From Bacillota bacterium (GTDB taxonomy: Bacteria; Bacillota; Sulfobacillia; JAJZYS01; JAJYTV01), in the NCBI GenBank assembly GCA_021793645.1, contig JAJYSJ010000001.1:62001-126000 (forward strand): 64,000 nucleotides of DNA. Direction: 5' to 3'. Below, piece by piece: positions 1 through 9,815 of the stretch. How positions within the stretch are numbered: position 1 is the first letter of the stretch; the number at the start of each line of letters is the position of its first letter. The notes beneath the pieces were generated by a model. That model was not told the origin of the DNA, did not search any database, and saw only the letters and a program-made list of their open reading frames with translations. Position numbers and translations under genes: made by a program.

Positions 1-666
1 GACCAGCTGATCGGGCGCAGCGTCGCATCCCACCTGCGGGAACAGCTTGGCGCAGTCGTGGACGTGTTTGCAGGACTCGGAGGAGCCTCGGACGCCCTGG
101 CTGCGGCGGACCTCGTCATCCTTGATCTTCAGCTTGCGGACAGCGACGGAATGGAGACTGTCCGCCGCGTGCGCATCACCGCGCCGGCCGCCTTCCTGAT
201 CGTCATCACGGCGCGGGGGGCAATCTCGGATCGCGTGGAAGGTCTGCGTGTCGGGGCGGACGACTACCTCGTGAAGCCCTTCAGCCTCATGGAGTTGGAG
301 GCTAGAGTGGAAGCGCTCCTGCGCCGCCGGGCCGGGATGTCGCCGCCCTCGGCATCAGACCTCGTGTGGGAGCGCTCTAGCCGCCAGGTCCTGAAGCGAG
401 ACACCACTCTATCGCTCACGCCGCTCGAGTACGCGGTCTTCGCCACGCTAGCCGAGCGGCCAGAGCAGGCCCTCTCACGCGTAGAACTCCTGCGCGACGT
501 GATCGGACCGAACGTCTACGGCTATGAGCGGGTGATCGACGTGCATGTGGGGCACCTGCGCAAGAAGTTGGATCCGGAAGATCCCTACCGCTATATCGCA
601 ACGGTGCGCCACTACGGCTACCGCTGGGACGCAGCCCCGCCTGTGGAGATGCGCGATGCAAGGTGA
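1..666 (+). CDS. OmpR-family response regulator (5' truncated by window edge)
   Basis: Frame is open from base 1. Receiver motifs (VILDLQLADSDG, VITARG, GADDYLVKPF) plus winged-helix C-terminus (VIDVHVGHLRKKL...VRHYGYRW). Confidence 0.93.
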   Translation, partial: DQLIGRSVASHLREQLGAVVDVFAGLGGASDALAAADLVILDLQLADSDGMETVRRVRITAPAAFLIVITARGAISDRVEGLRVGADDYLVKPFSLMELEARVEALLRRRAGMSPPSASDLVWERSSRQVLKRDTTLSLTPLEYAVFATLAERPEQALSRVELLRDVIGPNVYGYERVIDVHVGHLRKKLDPEDPYRYIATVRHYGYRWDAAPPVEMRDAR

Positions 667-1240
667 ACGGGAGGGCGGCATCCTAGTGCTCGTGTACAGC
701 CTTGCGCTTTTGGCCGCCGCCTGTACCACAGCGCCTATGGTGGCTGCTCGCCCGGGCCGCCTTCTCGATCGGAGCGCTTGTCTGGCTGCGCCTGCCCGCT
801 CGCCGGCAAAGGCTCCAGACGGCGGCCGCGTTTCGGGCGCCGGCGGTCGTCTGCACGTGAGCTATGGCGAAATGCGACGGATGTTCGAGGCTGCAGTCGC
901 CCTGTCGCATGCAGAGCAGCGCGCCTAGTTCGCCAGACTGCGCCACCGTTAGAGCGAACGCCCGCCGCTGCCGCGGCGCGCCTTGTGGCTCATGGCGGAC
1001 CCTGTGGCGCCCAATGGCGTCCAATACGACACGATGTGCCTCTTGCGAAGCGCAAGGGACGTCCTCTTGCGTCGAATCGCCCCGTACTGTGGCTCCACTT
1101 GTCGTCTAGAGCGCAGTTCGCGCCCTGTGGACTTTGTAGAAAAGTCTGGGGATAACGTGGCGATTGCCGTCAAGTGCCGCCACCCTGATGCGATGCCAAT
1201 GCTATATACTGCCGGTAGAACGTTGGATGGGGGATGTCCG

Positions 1241-2569
1241 ATGGACCTGCGGCCCACGTGCCACATTGACACCTATGGCTGTCAGATGAATGAGAACGAT
1301 TCCGAGATCCTCCTCGCGTATCTCGAGGAGCTTGGCTATACCTGGACCGACAACGTGGCCGAGGCGGACGCGGTGATGGTCAATACCTGCTGCGTGCGCG
1401 AGTCGGCGGAGGATCGGGCCTATGGGCGGCTCGGGGAATTGAAGTCCCTGAAGGCCCAGCGCCCGGAGCTCTTCATCGGCGTCGCGGGCTGCATGACGCA
1501 GCAGCCCGGTGTGGCCGAGGACATGGCGCGGCGCTTTCCGCACGTCAACCTGATCCTTGGCACGCACAATCTGCGCCGCTTCCCCGAGCTCTTTTCCGCA
1601 AGCCGGACTGCGTCGCGGCCGGTCGTGGACATCGAGGCGGAGCCGGAGGAAATGCCGCTCTTCCCGCGCGGCGTGCGCCAGGGCGGCGTGACCGCCTGGG
1701 TGACGATCCTGCGCGGCTGCGACAAGCGCTGCACCTACTGCATCGTGCCGTACGTGCGCGGTCGGGAGATGTCGCGTCCGGTGGAGGAGATCGTCGCCGA
1801 GGTAGAGGCGCTGGTGCGCGACGGCGTGCGCGAGGTGACGCTGCTCGGTCAGAACGTCAACGCCTACGGCAAGGACCTTCCCGGCGGCAGCATCAACTTT
1901 GCAACCTTGCTCTTCGCTCTCGATGCGGTGGACGGGCTGGAGCGTATCCGCTACACGACCTCGCACCCGCGCGACTTCACGCAGGAGATGGTGGAGGCCA
2001 TCGCGCAGACCCAAAAGGTCTGCGAGCACTTCCACGTGCCTGTGCAGTCGGGCGCGAACCATATGCTGAGGCGCATGGCTCGCGGCTACACCCGTGAGCG
2101 CTACGTCGACCTCATTGAGCGCATCCGCCGTGCCGTGCCTACCGCCGCCATCACCACCGACCTGATCGTCGGCTTCCCGGGCGAGACGGAGGAGGACTTT
2201 GAGGCGACCTTGGACCTTTGCGAACAGCTGCGCTTCGACAAGTCCTACACCTTCATGTACTCGCCTCGGCGAGGGACGCCGGCAGCGGACTTCCCGGAGC
2301 AGATCCCGCTCGCACTCAAGAAGGAGCGGCTCGCCCGACTGATCGCCGTCACCGACCGCTTGTCGCGGGACGCGAACCAGCGGCAGATCGGCACGGAGGT
2401 CGAGGTGCTCGTTGAGGGCGTCTCGAAGAAGAGCGAGGTGCGCCTGATGGGCCGCACGCGCCACAACCAGCCGGTCGTGTTCGCAGGGGACGCCGCATGG
2501 GCGGGCCAGATCCGGCGCGTGCTGGTCGCGCGCGCGAACACCTGGACGCTGGAGGGAGAGGTTTTGTGA
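1241..2569 (+). CDS. miaB: tRNA-2-methylthio-N6-dimethylallyladenosine synthase (radical SAM methylthiotransferase)
   Basis: N-terminal YGCQMNENDSE, radical SAM CDKRCTYCIVPYVRGRE, TRAM-like C-terminus; ATG at 1241 chosen over the longer listed ORF. Confidence 0.95.
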   Translation: MDLRPTCHIDTYGCQMNENDSEILLAYLEELGYTWTDNVAEADAVMVNTCCVRESAEDRAYGRLGELKSLKAQRPELFIGVAGCMTQQPGVAEDMARRFPHVNLILGTHNLRRFPELFSASRTASRPVVDIEAEPEEMPLFPRGVRQGGVTAWVTILRGCDKRCTYCIVPYVRGREMSRPVEEIVAEVEALVRDGVREVTLLGQNVNAYGKDLPGGSINFATLLFALDAVDGLERIRYTTSHPRDFTQEMVEAIAQTQKVCEHFHVPVQSGANHMLRRMARGYTRERYVDLIERIRRAVPTAAITTDLIVGFPGETEEDFEATLDLCEQLRFDKSYTFMYSPRRGTPAADFPEQIPLALKKERLARLIAVTDRLSRDANQRQIGTEVEVLVEGVSKKSEVRLMGRTRHNQPVVFAGDAAWAGQIRRVLVARANTWTLEGEVL

Positions 2570-2856
2570 AAACGAGGCAGGAGATCCTGCACATCGCCCG
2601 CGCACTTGCCGACGCGGTCAGCGACTCCTCAGAGCTCCAAGAACTCCAACGCTGCGAAGCGGAGCTCGGCGAACTCCTTGGCGCCGACTTCTCCGAGTAC
2701 CCGGATGATCCGCGCGTCGTTGCGTACGCAGCCGCGAAGGAGCGCGCAGAGCGCCTCATCCACCAGGTCACGTCCGTCTTCCTCTTCCCCTTGACCGGGA
2801 GCTTGCAGCCCGCCCAGACCATCGGGGTCGGCGGCTGCTCCGGCTGCCAGCGCTAG
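2566..2856 (+). CDS. ymcA: YmcA/YlbF-family protein (RicA-like)
   Basis: YlbF/YmcA-like helical sequence directly after miaB as in Bacillus; GTG start overlaps the miaB stop; C-terminal GGCSGCQR. Confidence 0.75.
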   Translation: MKTRQEILHIARALADAVSDSSELQELQRCEAELGELLGADFSEYPDDPRVVAYAAAKERAERLIHQVTSVFLFPLTGSLQPAQTIGVGGCSGCQR

Positions 2857-2877
2857 CCTAGAGCCAGGAGGGATCGC

Positions 2878-5376
2878 GTGTCGGAGCGTACCCCGCTGAT
2901 GCAGCAGTACGACCGCCTGAAGGCGGAGAACCCCGGTGCGCTGCTCTTCTTTCGACTCGGTGACTTCTACGAACTCTTCGGCGAGGACGCGCAGATCGCG
3001 GCGCCGCTGCTCGAGATCGTCCTGACGTCGCGCGACCAGAAGACGCCGATGTGCGGCGTGCCCTACCACGCGGCCGAGGGCTACATCGGCCGACTGGTGG
3101 AGGGCGGATACCGTGTCGCCGTATGCGAGCAGACCGAGGATCCCGCAACGGCGAAGGGCCTCGTGCGCCGCGAGGTCGTGCGTGTCGTGACGGCCGCGAC
3201 CTACCAGGCGGACGGCGACGATCAGGCGCGCTGGCTTGGGGTGCTGGTGCGTGCGGGCGCAGAGCTGGGGCTGGGACTCGTGGACCTCGGACACGGTCGC
3301 TTCCGGGTCGCTACGCTGCGCGGCGAAGACCAGGAGCGGCGCGCGAGGCGCGAACTTCAGCGTGCGGGTGCTGCCGAACTGCTGCTGTCGGGCGTCGATG
3401 CGGGCGAACTAACCAATGCGGCGCTGGCGCCGCTGCCGTCGGCACAGGCGCTGCACGAAAGCCGCGGGGAGCTCGGCGAGGCGCTCTTGCGCCTGCCGCC
3501 CGCGGCGCAGGAGGCGGCGCTGCTCGGACATGCCTACCTTGCGGAGACCCAGCGTGGCGCGCTCTCACACCTTGAAGCGCCGCGGCTGTACGAAGTGGAC
3601 CGGGGCCTCGGAATCGACCCCGCGACGCGACGCAACCTCGAACTGGTGCAGCGACTCGATGGAACGCGGGAGGGCACGCTGCTCTGGGTGCTTGACGAGA
3701 CGCGCAGCGCACTTGGACGGCGCCTCTTGCGCGAGTGGGTGGAGCGTCCACTGCTCGAACGCGAGGAGATCGTCGCGCGCCACGATGCGGTCGGCGTCTT
3801 GCTGAACGAGGGGATTGCTCGTGCGCGCCTGCGGGAGGCGCTTTCCTCTGTGCGCGACCTGGAGCGGCTCCTGTCGCGTGCAGGCGCGGGACAGGCCGGA
3901 CCCAGGGACTACCTGGCGCTTGGGCAGACGCTGCAGCTGTGCCCGGACGTGGCAGAGATCATCGGCTCTATGGCAGGAGAGCTGCTCCCGAAGCTCACCG
4001 AGCCGCTTGGCGACGCACTGCCCGTCGCAGCGGAGGTGCTGCGCGCGATCGCCGACGACCCGCCAGCCAGTGCGCGCGAGGGTGGCTTCGTCCGCGCGGG
4101 ATTCGATGCGGAGATCGACCGTCTGCGCGAGGCGCAGGGCGGCGCGAAGGACTACCTAGCGGGCCTCGAGCGCACGGCGCGCGAGGTAACCGGCATCCGC
4201 TCTCTGAAGGTCGGGTTCAACAAGGTATTCGGTTACTACATCGAGGTAAGCCGGGCGAATGTCGCACTGGTGCCGCCGGATTGGGAGCGGCGCCAGACGA
4301 CTGCGAACGCCGAGCGCTATGTCACGGCGGACCTGCGCCGCCAGGAGGAGCTGATACTGCGCGCCGAGCGCGAACTGGTGCAGCGCGAAGGGGCGGTGCT
4401 CGAGGCGCTCCGGCAGACGGTTCTCGCAGAGGCCGACGCCATCCGGCGGCGTGCGGCGGCGCTCGCTGCGCTCGACTGCCTGCAGTCCTTCGCGGAGGTT
4501 GCCCGGCGGCGGCGCTACGTTCGGCCGGAGATGCGCGAGGAGCCTGTGCTCGATCTGCAGGATGCGCGCCATCCTGTCGTCGAGGCGCTGCTGCCGGCGG
4601 GGGAGTTCGTCGCGAACGACACGGCGCTTGATGCGCGCGGCACGCGTCTTTCCCTGATCACCGGCCCGAACATGGGCGGCAAGTCGACGTATCTGCGGCA
4701 GGTCGCTCTCTTGCAGGTGATGGCCCAGGCGGGGTCGTTCGTTCCGGCCAAGCGCGCGCAGATCGGCCTCGCCGACCGGGTGTTTACGCGCGTCGGCGCA
4801 TCGGACGACCTTTCGCGGGGAGTTTCCACCTTCATGGCTGAGATGCTGGAGGTGTCCTTGATCCTCCGGGAGGCGACGGCGCGCAGCCTCGTCGTGCTGG
4901 ACGAGGTCGGCCGCGGCACCGGCACGGCGGATGGCGTCGCGATTGCGGCCGCCGTCGCCGAATACCTTGCGTCGGTGGTGCGCTGCCGCGCGCTGGTGGC
5001 GACGCACTACCTCGAACTGTGCGCCCTCGCGGAGGAGTACGGCGCGATCCGCAACCATACCGTTGCGGTCGCCGAAGAGGGGCGAAGGGTTGTCTTCTTG
5101 CACCGCATCGTTCCAGGGGCCGCGAGCCGATCCTACGGTCTGGATGTCGCACGCCTCGCGGGTCTGCCGGAGGCGGTGCTGGGACGGGCCGAACAGCGCC
5201 TGCGCGACGGGGGGACGCCGCGTCCCGCACCCGAGACGCACCAGCTCGCTCTCTTCCCAGTGGCGCCGCATCCGGCGCTCTTGCAGCTGCAGGCCCTGGA
5301 TCCCTTGCGCATGACGCCGCTCGAGGCGCTCGTCGCGCTCAGCGACCTGAAACGGCTGGCCGAGGAGGAAGACTGA
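2878..5376 (+). CDS. mutS: DNA mismatch repair ATPase MutS
   Basis: TPLMQQYDRLKAENPGALLFFRLGDFYELF; Walker A GPNMGGKSTYLRQ; DEVGRGTGTADG. Confidence 0.97.
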   Translation: MSERTPLMQQYDRLKAENPGALLFFRLGDFYELFGEDAQIAAPLLEIVLTSRDQKTPMCGVPYHAAEGYIGRLVEGGYRVAVCEQTEDPATAKGLVRREVVRVVTAATYQADGDDQARWLGVLVRAGAELGLGLVDLGHGRFRVATLRGEDQERRARRELQRAGAAELLLSGVDAGELTNAALAPLPSAQALHESRGELGEALLRLPPAAQEAALLGHAYLAETQRGALSHLEAPRLYEVDRGLGIDPATRRNLELVQRLDGTREGTLLWVLDETRSALGRRLLREWVERPLLEREEIVARHDAVGVLLNEGIARARLREALSSVRDLERLLSRAGAGQAGPRDYLALGQTLQLCPDVAEIIGSMAGELLPKLTEPLGDALPVAAEVLRAIADDPPASAREGGFVRAGFDAEIDRLREAQGGAKDYLAGLERTAREVTGIRSLKVGFNKVFGYYIEVSRANVALVPPDWERRQTTANAERYVTADLRRQEELILRAERELVQREGAVLEALRQTVLAEADAIRRRAAALAALDCLQSFAEVARRRRYVRPEMREEPVLDLQDARHPVVEALLPAGEFVANDTALDARGTRLSLITGPNMGGKSTYLRQVALLQVMAQAGSFVPAKRAQIGLADRVFTRVGASDDLSRGVSTFMAEMLEVSLILREATARSLVVLDEVGRGTGTADGVAIAAAVAEYLASVVRCRALVATHYLELCALAEEYGAIRNHTVAVAEEGRRVVFLHRIVPGAASRSYGLDVARLAGLPEAVLGRAEQRLRDGGTPRPAPETHQLALFPVAPHPALLQLQALDPLRMTPLEALVALSDLKRLAEEED

Positions 5377-7088
5377 TGCCGATCCGGGAGCTGAGCCCGG
5401 AGGTGATCAACCAGATCGCGGCCGGCGAGGTGGTGGAACGCCCGGCGTCTGTGGTCAAGGAACTCGTCGAGAACAGCCTCGACGCGGGCGCGCAGCGTAT
5501 TGTCGTGCGGATCGCCGAGGGCGGGATTGGACGCATCGAGGTGATGGACGACGGAAGGGGCATGGCACAGGACGAGCTGGCGCTCGCCTTGCGCCGCCAT
5601 GCGACATCTAAGCTTTGGACGCTCGACGACCTGCAGAATCTGCCGAGCTACGGCTTTCGCGGCGAGGCGCTGCCGGCGATCGCAGCCGTCTCCAGCCTGC
5701 GCATCACCTCACGTGCGAGCGGCTCGGACACAGCGTTCACCTACACTGCGGGCGATGAGCGTCCGGCCCCTGCCGCGATGGCATCCGGCACGCGCATCAC
5801 CGTGGACGGCCTGTTTTCTGCCATCCCTGCGCGCCGCAAGTTCATGCTCGCGCCCGAGGCGGAGGCCCGCCGCGTGGCCGGAGTGCTGGAGCGGCTGGCG
5901 CTGGCTGCGCCGGGCGTCTCTCTGCTCCTTGAGGTCGAGGGGCGCGAGGTGATGCGCACGGGCGGCAGCGGCAATCTTCTTGAAACGTTCGCAGACCTTT
6001 TCGGCCGGGAGATCTCAGAGACGCTCGAGCCTGTTTCGTTCAAGGGTCCAGGCGGCGAGGTGCATGGCCTCACCAGCCGTCCCGGCCGCGACCGCGGCAA
6101 CCGTCAACTGCAGTTCTGGATCGTCGGAGGCCGGCCGGTCATGCCGGGCAGCTTGCGCTTCGCAGCGGAGGCTGCCTACCAGGGACGGCTGCTCAAGGGG
6201 CGCTACCCGATCCTCTGCCTGCGCGTCGAAGTGCCTCCGGGGGACGTCGACGTGAACGTCCATCCGGCGAAGCTCGAAGTGCGTTTTCGCCGCGAACGCG
6301 AGGTGGCAGGCCTGGTGCGCGCCGCGGTCGGAGAGGCGATCGGCGCGCGCGTGCAGCCCATGACGCAGGGGGAGATTGGGACGCAATCACCCTCCCCGAT
6401 GGCTGCACCGCTCTTTTTCGGCGAAGGGCGCATTCCCTACGCGGATGTCGGCTTCCCAGCGTCGGAGACCGCCGCCGCCACGGCGTCTGCCGATGCACCG
6501 CCTCCAGGCGGGCTGCCAAGAGGTGCGGCGCCACGCCCGATTGGACAGTCGCACGGACTCTTTTTGCTGGCGGAAGACAGCGAGGCGCTGTACTTATTCG
6601 ACCAGCACGCTGCCCACGAGCGCATCGGCTACGAGCGGCTTGCGGAGACGGCGGAGCGCTCGGCGCAGCTGCTGCTGTCGCCGGTGGTGCTGCGCCTTGG
6701 CCCCGAGCAAGCGGCTGCGCTCGCGCAGAGCGGACCATCGCTCGCCGAGTACGGTTTCCTCGTCGAGCCGTTCGGTGCGCGCGACGCTCTCGTGCGTTCG
6801 GTGCCGCGCATCTTCGGCAAGGCTGCCGACGCGAAGGTGCTGCTGGACCTGCTTGATGGCCTTGGCGTTGAGCGAGAGAACCCTGTGGAACATTTGGAGC
6901 GCGTGCGCCGCGAGATCGCGGCCTGCCGCGCTTCGGTGAAGGCCAACGACCGGCTCTCGCTGATGGAGCAGGCCGCGCTGATCGAGCAGCTTTGGCGCTG
7001 CGAGGAACCGCGCTTTTGTCCGCATGGGCGCCCAACCTTCCTGCGCTTTGGCGCGGACGAACTGCGGGCCCGCTTCGGACGGCGATGA
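5376..7088 (+). CDS. mutL: DNA mismatch repair protein MutL
   Basis: IAAGEVVERPASVVKELVENSLDAGA, GFRGEALPAIAAV; ATGA overlap with mutS. Confidence 0.96.
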   Translation: MPIRELSPEVINQIAAGEVVERPASVVKELVENSLDAGAQRIVVRIAEGGIGRIEVMDDGRGMAQDELALALRRHATSKLWTLDDLQNLPSYGFRGEALPAIAAVSSLRITSRASGSDTAFTYTAGDERPAPAAMASGTRITVDGLFSAIPARRKFMLAPEAEARRVAGVLERLALAAPGVSLLLEVEGREVMRTGGSGNLLETFADLFGREISETLEPVSFKGPGGEVHGLTSRPGRDRGNRQLQFWIVGGRPVMPGSLRFAAEAAYQGRLLKGRYPILCLRVEVPPGDVDVNVHPAKLEVRFRREREVAGLVRAAVGEAIGARVQPMTQGEIGTQSPSPMAAPLFFGEGRIPYADVGFPASETAAATASADAPPPGGLPRGAAPRPIGQSHGLFLLAEDSEALYLFDQHAAHERIGYERLAETAERSAQLLLSPVVLRLGPEQAAALAQSGPSLAEYGFLVEPFGARDALVRSVPRIFGKAADAKVLLDLLDGLGVERENPVEHLERVRREIAACRASVKANDRLSLMEQAALIEQLWRCEEPRFCPHGRPTFLRFGADELRARFGRR

Positions 7089-7966
7089 GCGCGCGGGTGG
7101 CCGTGTTCGGTCCGACGGCGGTCGGGAAGACGGAGTTCGCGATCGCGCTCGCCCAAGAAGTGGGCGGGGAGATCGTAAGCTCCGATGCGGTGCAGCTCTA
7201 CCGCGGCTTCGACCGCGGTAGCGCGAAGCCGACGCTTGCGGAGCGCGGAGGCATCGCGCACCACCTGCTGGATGTCGCGGACCCGGAGATGGGCCTTAGC
7301 GTGGCGGTCTACCAGACCTTGGCCGAGGAGGCCATCCGCGGGATCGAGCGTCGCGGCCGCGTGCCGATTGTGACGGGCGGATCGGGTCTCTATCTGCGAG
7401 CGGCGCTCGGCGAGTGGTCCAGCTTCGGCGCCCCGCCTGACCCAACCCTCAGAGCGTGGGCCGCGTCCGCTGGGCTTGAAGCGGTTCGGGAGCGAGCGAT
7501 GTCGCTGGACCCTTCAGGCGCCTCGCGCCTCTCGGCAACCGACCTGCCGCGTCTTTTGCGCGTGATCGAACGCGCGCAGCAGCGGGCGCTTCCCCACAGC
7601 CTCGCGCCTTCCGAACACTTTTTGAAGATTGGCCTGCAGCGGCCGCGCAGCGAGCTGTACGCACGCATCAATGCGCGCAGCATGGTACTTTGGCCGGCGC
7701 TCCTCGAGGAGGCAGCTGGCATGATCGCACGGGGGGGAGCCATCAGCGCACTCGCAGATCGCACGATCGGATACCGCGAGGCTGCGCAGGCGCTGCGCGG
7801 CGCACTGAAGCAGGAAGAGGCGATCGCGCTGCTGCAGCGGAACACGCGGCGCCTCGCGAAGCGCCAGTTGACCTGGTGGCGGCGCGAGACAAACACCATC
7901 TGGGTTCGTCCGGACGAGGGCCTTGCGCAATTGAGCCCATCGCTCCAGATGCTCTTGGCCCATTGA
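7085..7966 (+). CDS. miaA: tRNA dimethylallyltransferase
   Basis: VFGPTAVGKTEFAIALA, ISSDAVQLYRG-like motif, RTIGYREA; overlaps mutL. Confidence 0.94.
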   Translation: MSARVAVFGPTAVGKTEFAIALAQEVGGEIVSSDAVQLYRGFDRGSAKPTLAERGGIAHHLLDVADPEMGLSVAVYQTLAEEAIRGIERRGRVPIVTGGSGLYLRAALGEWSSFGAPPDPTLRAWAASAGLEAVRERAMSLDPSGASRLSATDLPRLLRVIERAQQRALPHSLAPSEHFLKIGLQRPRSELYARINARSMVLWPALLEEAAGMIARGGAISALADRTIGYREAAQALRGALKQEEAIALLQRNTRRLAKRQLTWWRRETNTIWVRPDEGLAQLSPSLQMLLAH

Positions 7967-8110
7967 CAGCGAAGCATCGAATCGATGCAGGAGAAAGGAT
8001 TTTTAGGAATACCTCACGAACTATGCTGACCAACCCGCATGGAGTGAGGTGGTGTTTGCTCCGCGGAATCAGACAGCGGTTTCATGTCTTGAAAGGAGGG
8101 TTACCTGAAG

Positions 8111-9739
8111 TTGGCAACCAACACAGCCACGTCCGCGGGCGGTCGTCTGCGCCACGAACTGAGCTATCTTGACCTAACGATGGCCTCGCTGGGAGGCATC
8201 ATCGGATCGGGCTGGCTCTATGGCGCGTGGAAGGGTGGATTCCTTGCGGGCCCCGCGTCGACCTTGTCGTGGGTCATCGGAGGCATCGCCGTCCTGCTGA
8301 TCGGACTCGTCTACGCGGAACTGGGCGGTGCCCTGCCGGAAGCCGGCGGCATCGTGCGCTACCCGCAGTACTCCCACGGCACCTTCGTCAGCTACATGAT
8401 GGGCTGGGGTGCGCTCATCGCCTATGCATCCGTTCCGCCGATCGAGGCGGAAGCGGCGGTGCAGTTCATGTCCCACTACATCCCGGCGCTCTACTCAGCG
8501 AGCTCGCTGACGGCATTGGGCATCTGGGTGTCCGTCCTCTTCATGATCCTGTTCTTCCTCATCAACTACTTCGGCGTCGGCATATTCGGCAAGACGAACA
8601 CCGTGTGGACGTTGATCAAGCTGGGCGTGCCGCTTCTTGCCATCGTCGTGCTGTTCTTCAGCGGGCACTTCAACAGCGCGAACTTCTCGTCGTACGGCGG
8701 CTTCACCCCGTCCGGCAGTTCGGCAGTGCTCGCGGCGGTGCCGCTGGGCGGCATCATCTTCGCTTACCTCGGATTCCGGCAGGCGCTGGACCTGGCGGGG
8801 GAGGCGAAGAACCCGCAGCGTGATGTGCCGCGCGCAGTGCTGACAGCCATCATCATCGGCGTTGTGCTCTACGTGCTGCTGCAGACCGTCTGGGTCGGCA
8901 CCATGCCCGCCTCGAAGCTGGTCCATGGCTGGGCCGGTACCCAGGCGCTGTTCACGGCTCCGTTCACGGACCTCGCCGCAGTGCTCGGCTTCGGTTGGCT
9001 GGCCGCGCTCCTCCTCGCAGACGCCGTCTGGTCCCCGAGCGGCACGGGCAACGTCTACCTGGCGTCGACCTCTCGCGTGATGTACGCGATGTCGAAGAAC
9101 CGCTACTTCCCCCGCATCTTCCTCTGGGTGCATCCGAAGAGCGGAGTGCCTGTCTGGGCGCTGTTCGGCACCTTCGTCATCGGCCTCGTGTTCCTGCTGC
9201 CGTTCCCCTCGTGGTCGGCCCTCGTGGGCATCGTCTCCTCAGCGACGGTGTTCACGTACATCATCGGACCGGTCTCGATCGCCGTTCTGCGGCGCACGAT
9301 GCCGGACATGAAGCGCCCGTTCTACCTCAAGGGCATGAGCGTGATCGGCCCAGCGGCGTTCGTCATCGCCTCCCTGATCATCTACTGGTCGGGTTGGGCG
9401 ACTGACTCGCTGGTCCTCCTCGTGATCCTCTTCGGCGTCGTGCTGTACGCCTATGGCACGTCGACCTTCGCGGACGACACGACCATCTACGCCGGCCGCT
9501 ACCTGAAGGCCGGCGTCTGGCTCGTCGTCTACCTGGTCGTCATGCTGGCGCTGACGTACATCGGGTCGTCGAACTTCGGCGCACCGCACCAGCTGATCCC
9601 GTATCCGCTGGATCTCGTGGTCGTCGTGATCATCTCCCTGATCTTCTACTACTGGGCTGTCGCGAGCGGCATCCCGACGTATGAGACCGAAGCGAAGAAC
9701 AAGGAGATCGCGAGCGGACAACAGGCCTCCGCAGACTGA
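8111..9739 (+). CDS. APC-superfamily amino acid permease
   Basis: About 12 TM segments; N-terminal GGIIGSGWLYG, FAYLGFRQALDLAGEAKNPQRDVPRA; TTG start with AAAGGAGGG SD. Confidence 0.9.
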   Translation: MATNTATSAGGRLRHELSYLDLTMASLGGIIGSGWLYGAWKGGFLAGPASTLSWVIGGIAVLLIGLVYAELGGALPEAGGIVRYPQYSHGTFVSYMMGWGALIAYASVPPIEAEAAVQFMSHYIPALYSASSLTALGIWVSVLFMILFFLINYFGVGIFGKTNTVWTLIKLGVPLLAIVVLFFSGHFNSANFSSYGGFTPSGSSAVLAAVPLGGIIFAYLGFRQALDLAGEAKNPQRDVPRAVLTAIIIGVVLYVLLQTVWVGTMPASKLVHGWAGTQALFTAPFTDLAAVLGFGWLAALLLADAVWSPSGTGNVYLASTSRVMYAMSKNRYFPRIFLWVHPKSGVPVWALFGTFVIGLVFLLPFPSWSALVGIVSSATVFTYIIGPVSIAVLRRTMPDMKRPFYLKGMSVIGPAAFVIASLIIYWSGWATDSLVLLVILFGVVLYAYGTSTFADDTTIYAGRYLKAGVWLVVYLVVMLALTYIGSSNFGAPHQLIPYPLDLVVVVIISLIFYYWAVASGIPTYETEAKNKEIASGQQASAD

Positions 9740-9757
9740 TCCAACTCCCGCACCAAG

Positions 9758-9793
9758 CGCAAGGCCCGGCCTCTTCGGAGGTCGGGCCTTGCG
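9758..9793. terminator. Bidirectional intrinsic terminator between convergent permease and pepV
   Basis: CGCAAGGCCCGGCCTC-TTCG-GAGGTCGGGCCTTGCG: 16-bp stem with one wobble and a UUCG tetraloop. Confidence 0.85.
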
Positions 9794-9815
9794 GCGTCTG
9801 GCGAGTGCGGTGCGG

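Noticed and set aside
983-1240. N-terminal extension of the miaB ORF
   Set aside because: Extension lacks MiaB homology; ATG at 1241 starts the conserved sequence.
1202-2605. 467-aa minus-strand ORF opposite miaB (and similar long antisense ORFs such as 4156-5271, 9681-10781 and 11385-12383)
   Set aside because: No recognisable motifs; the opposite strand holds clear conserved genes.
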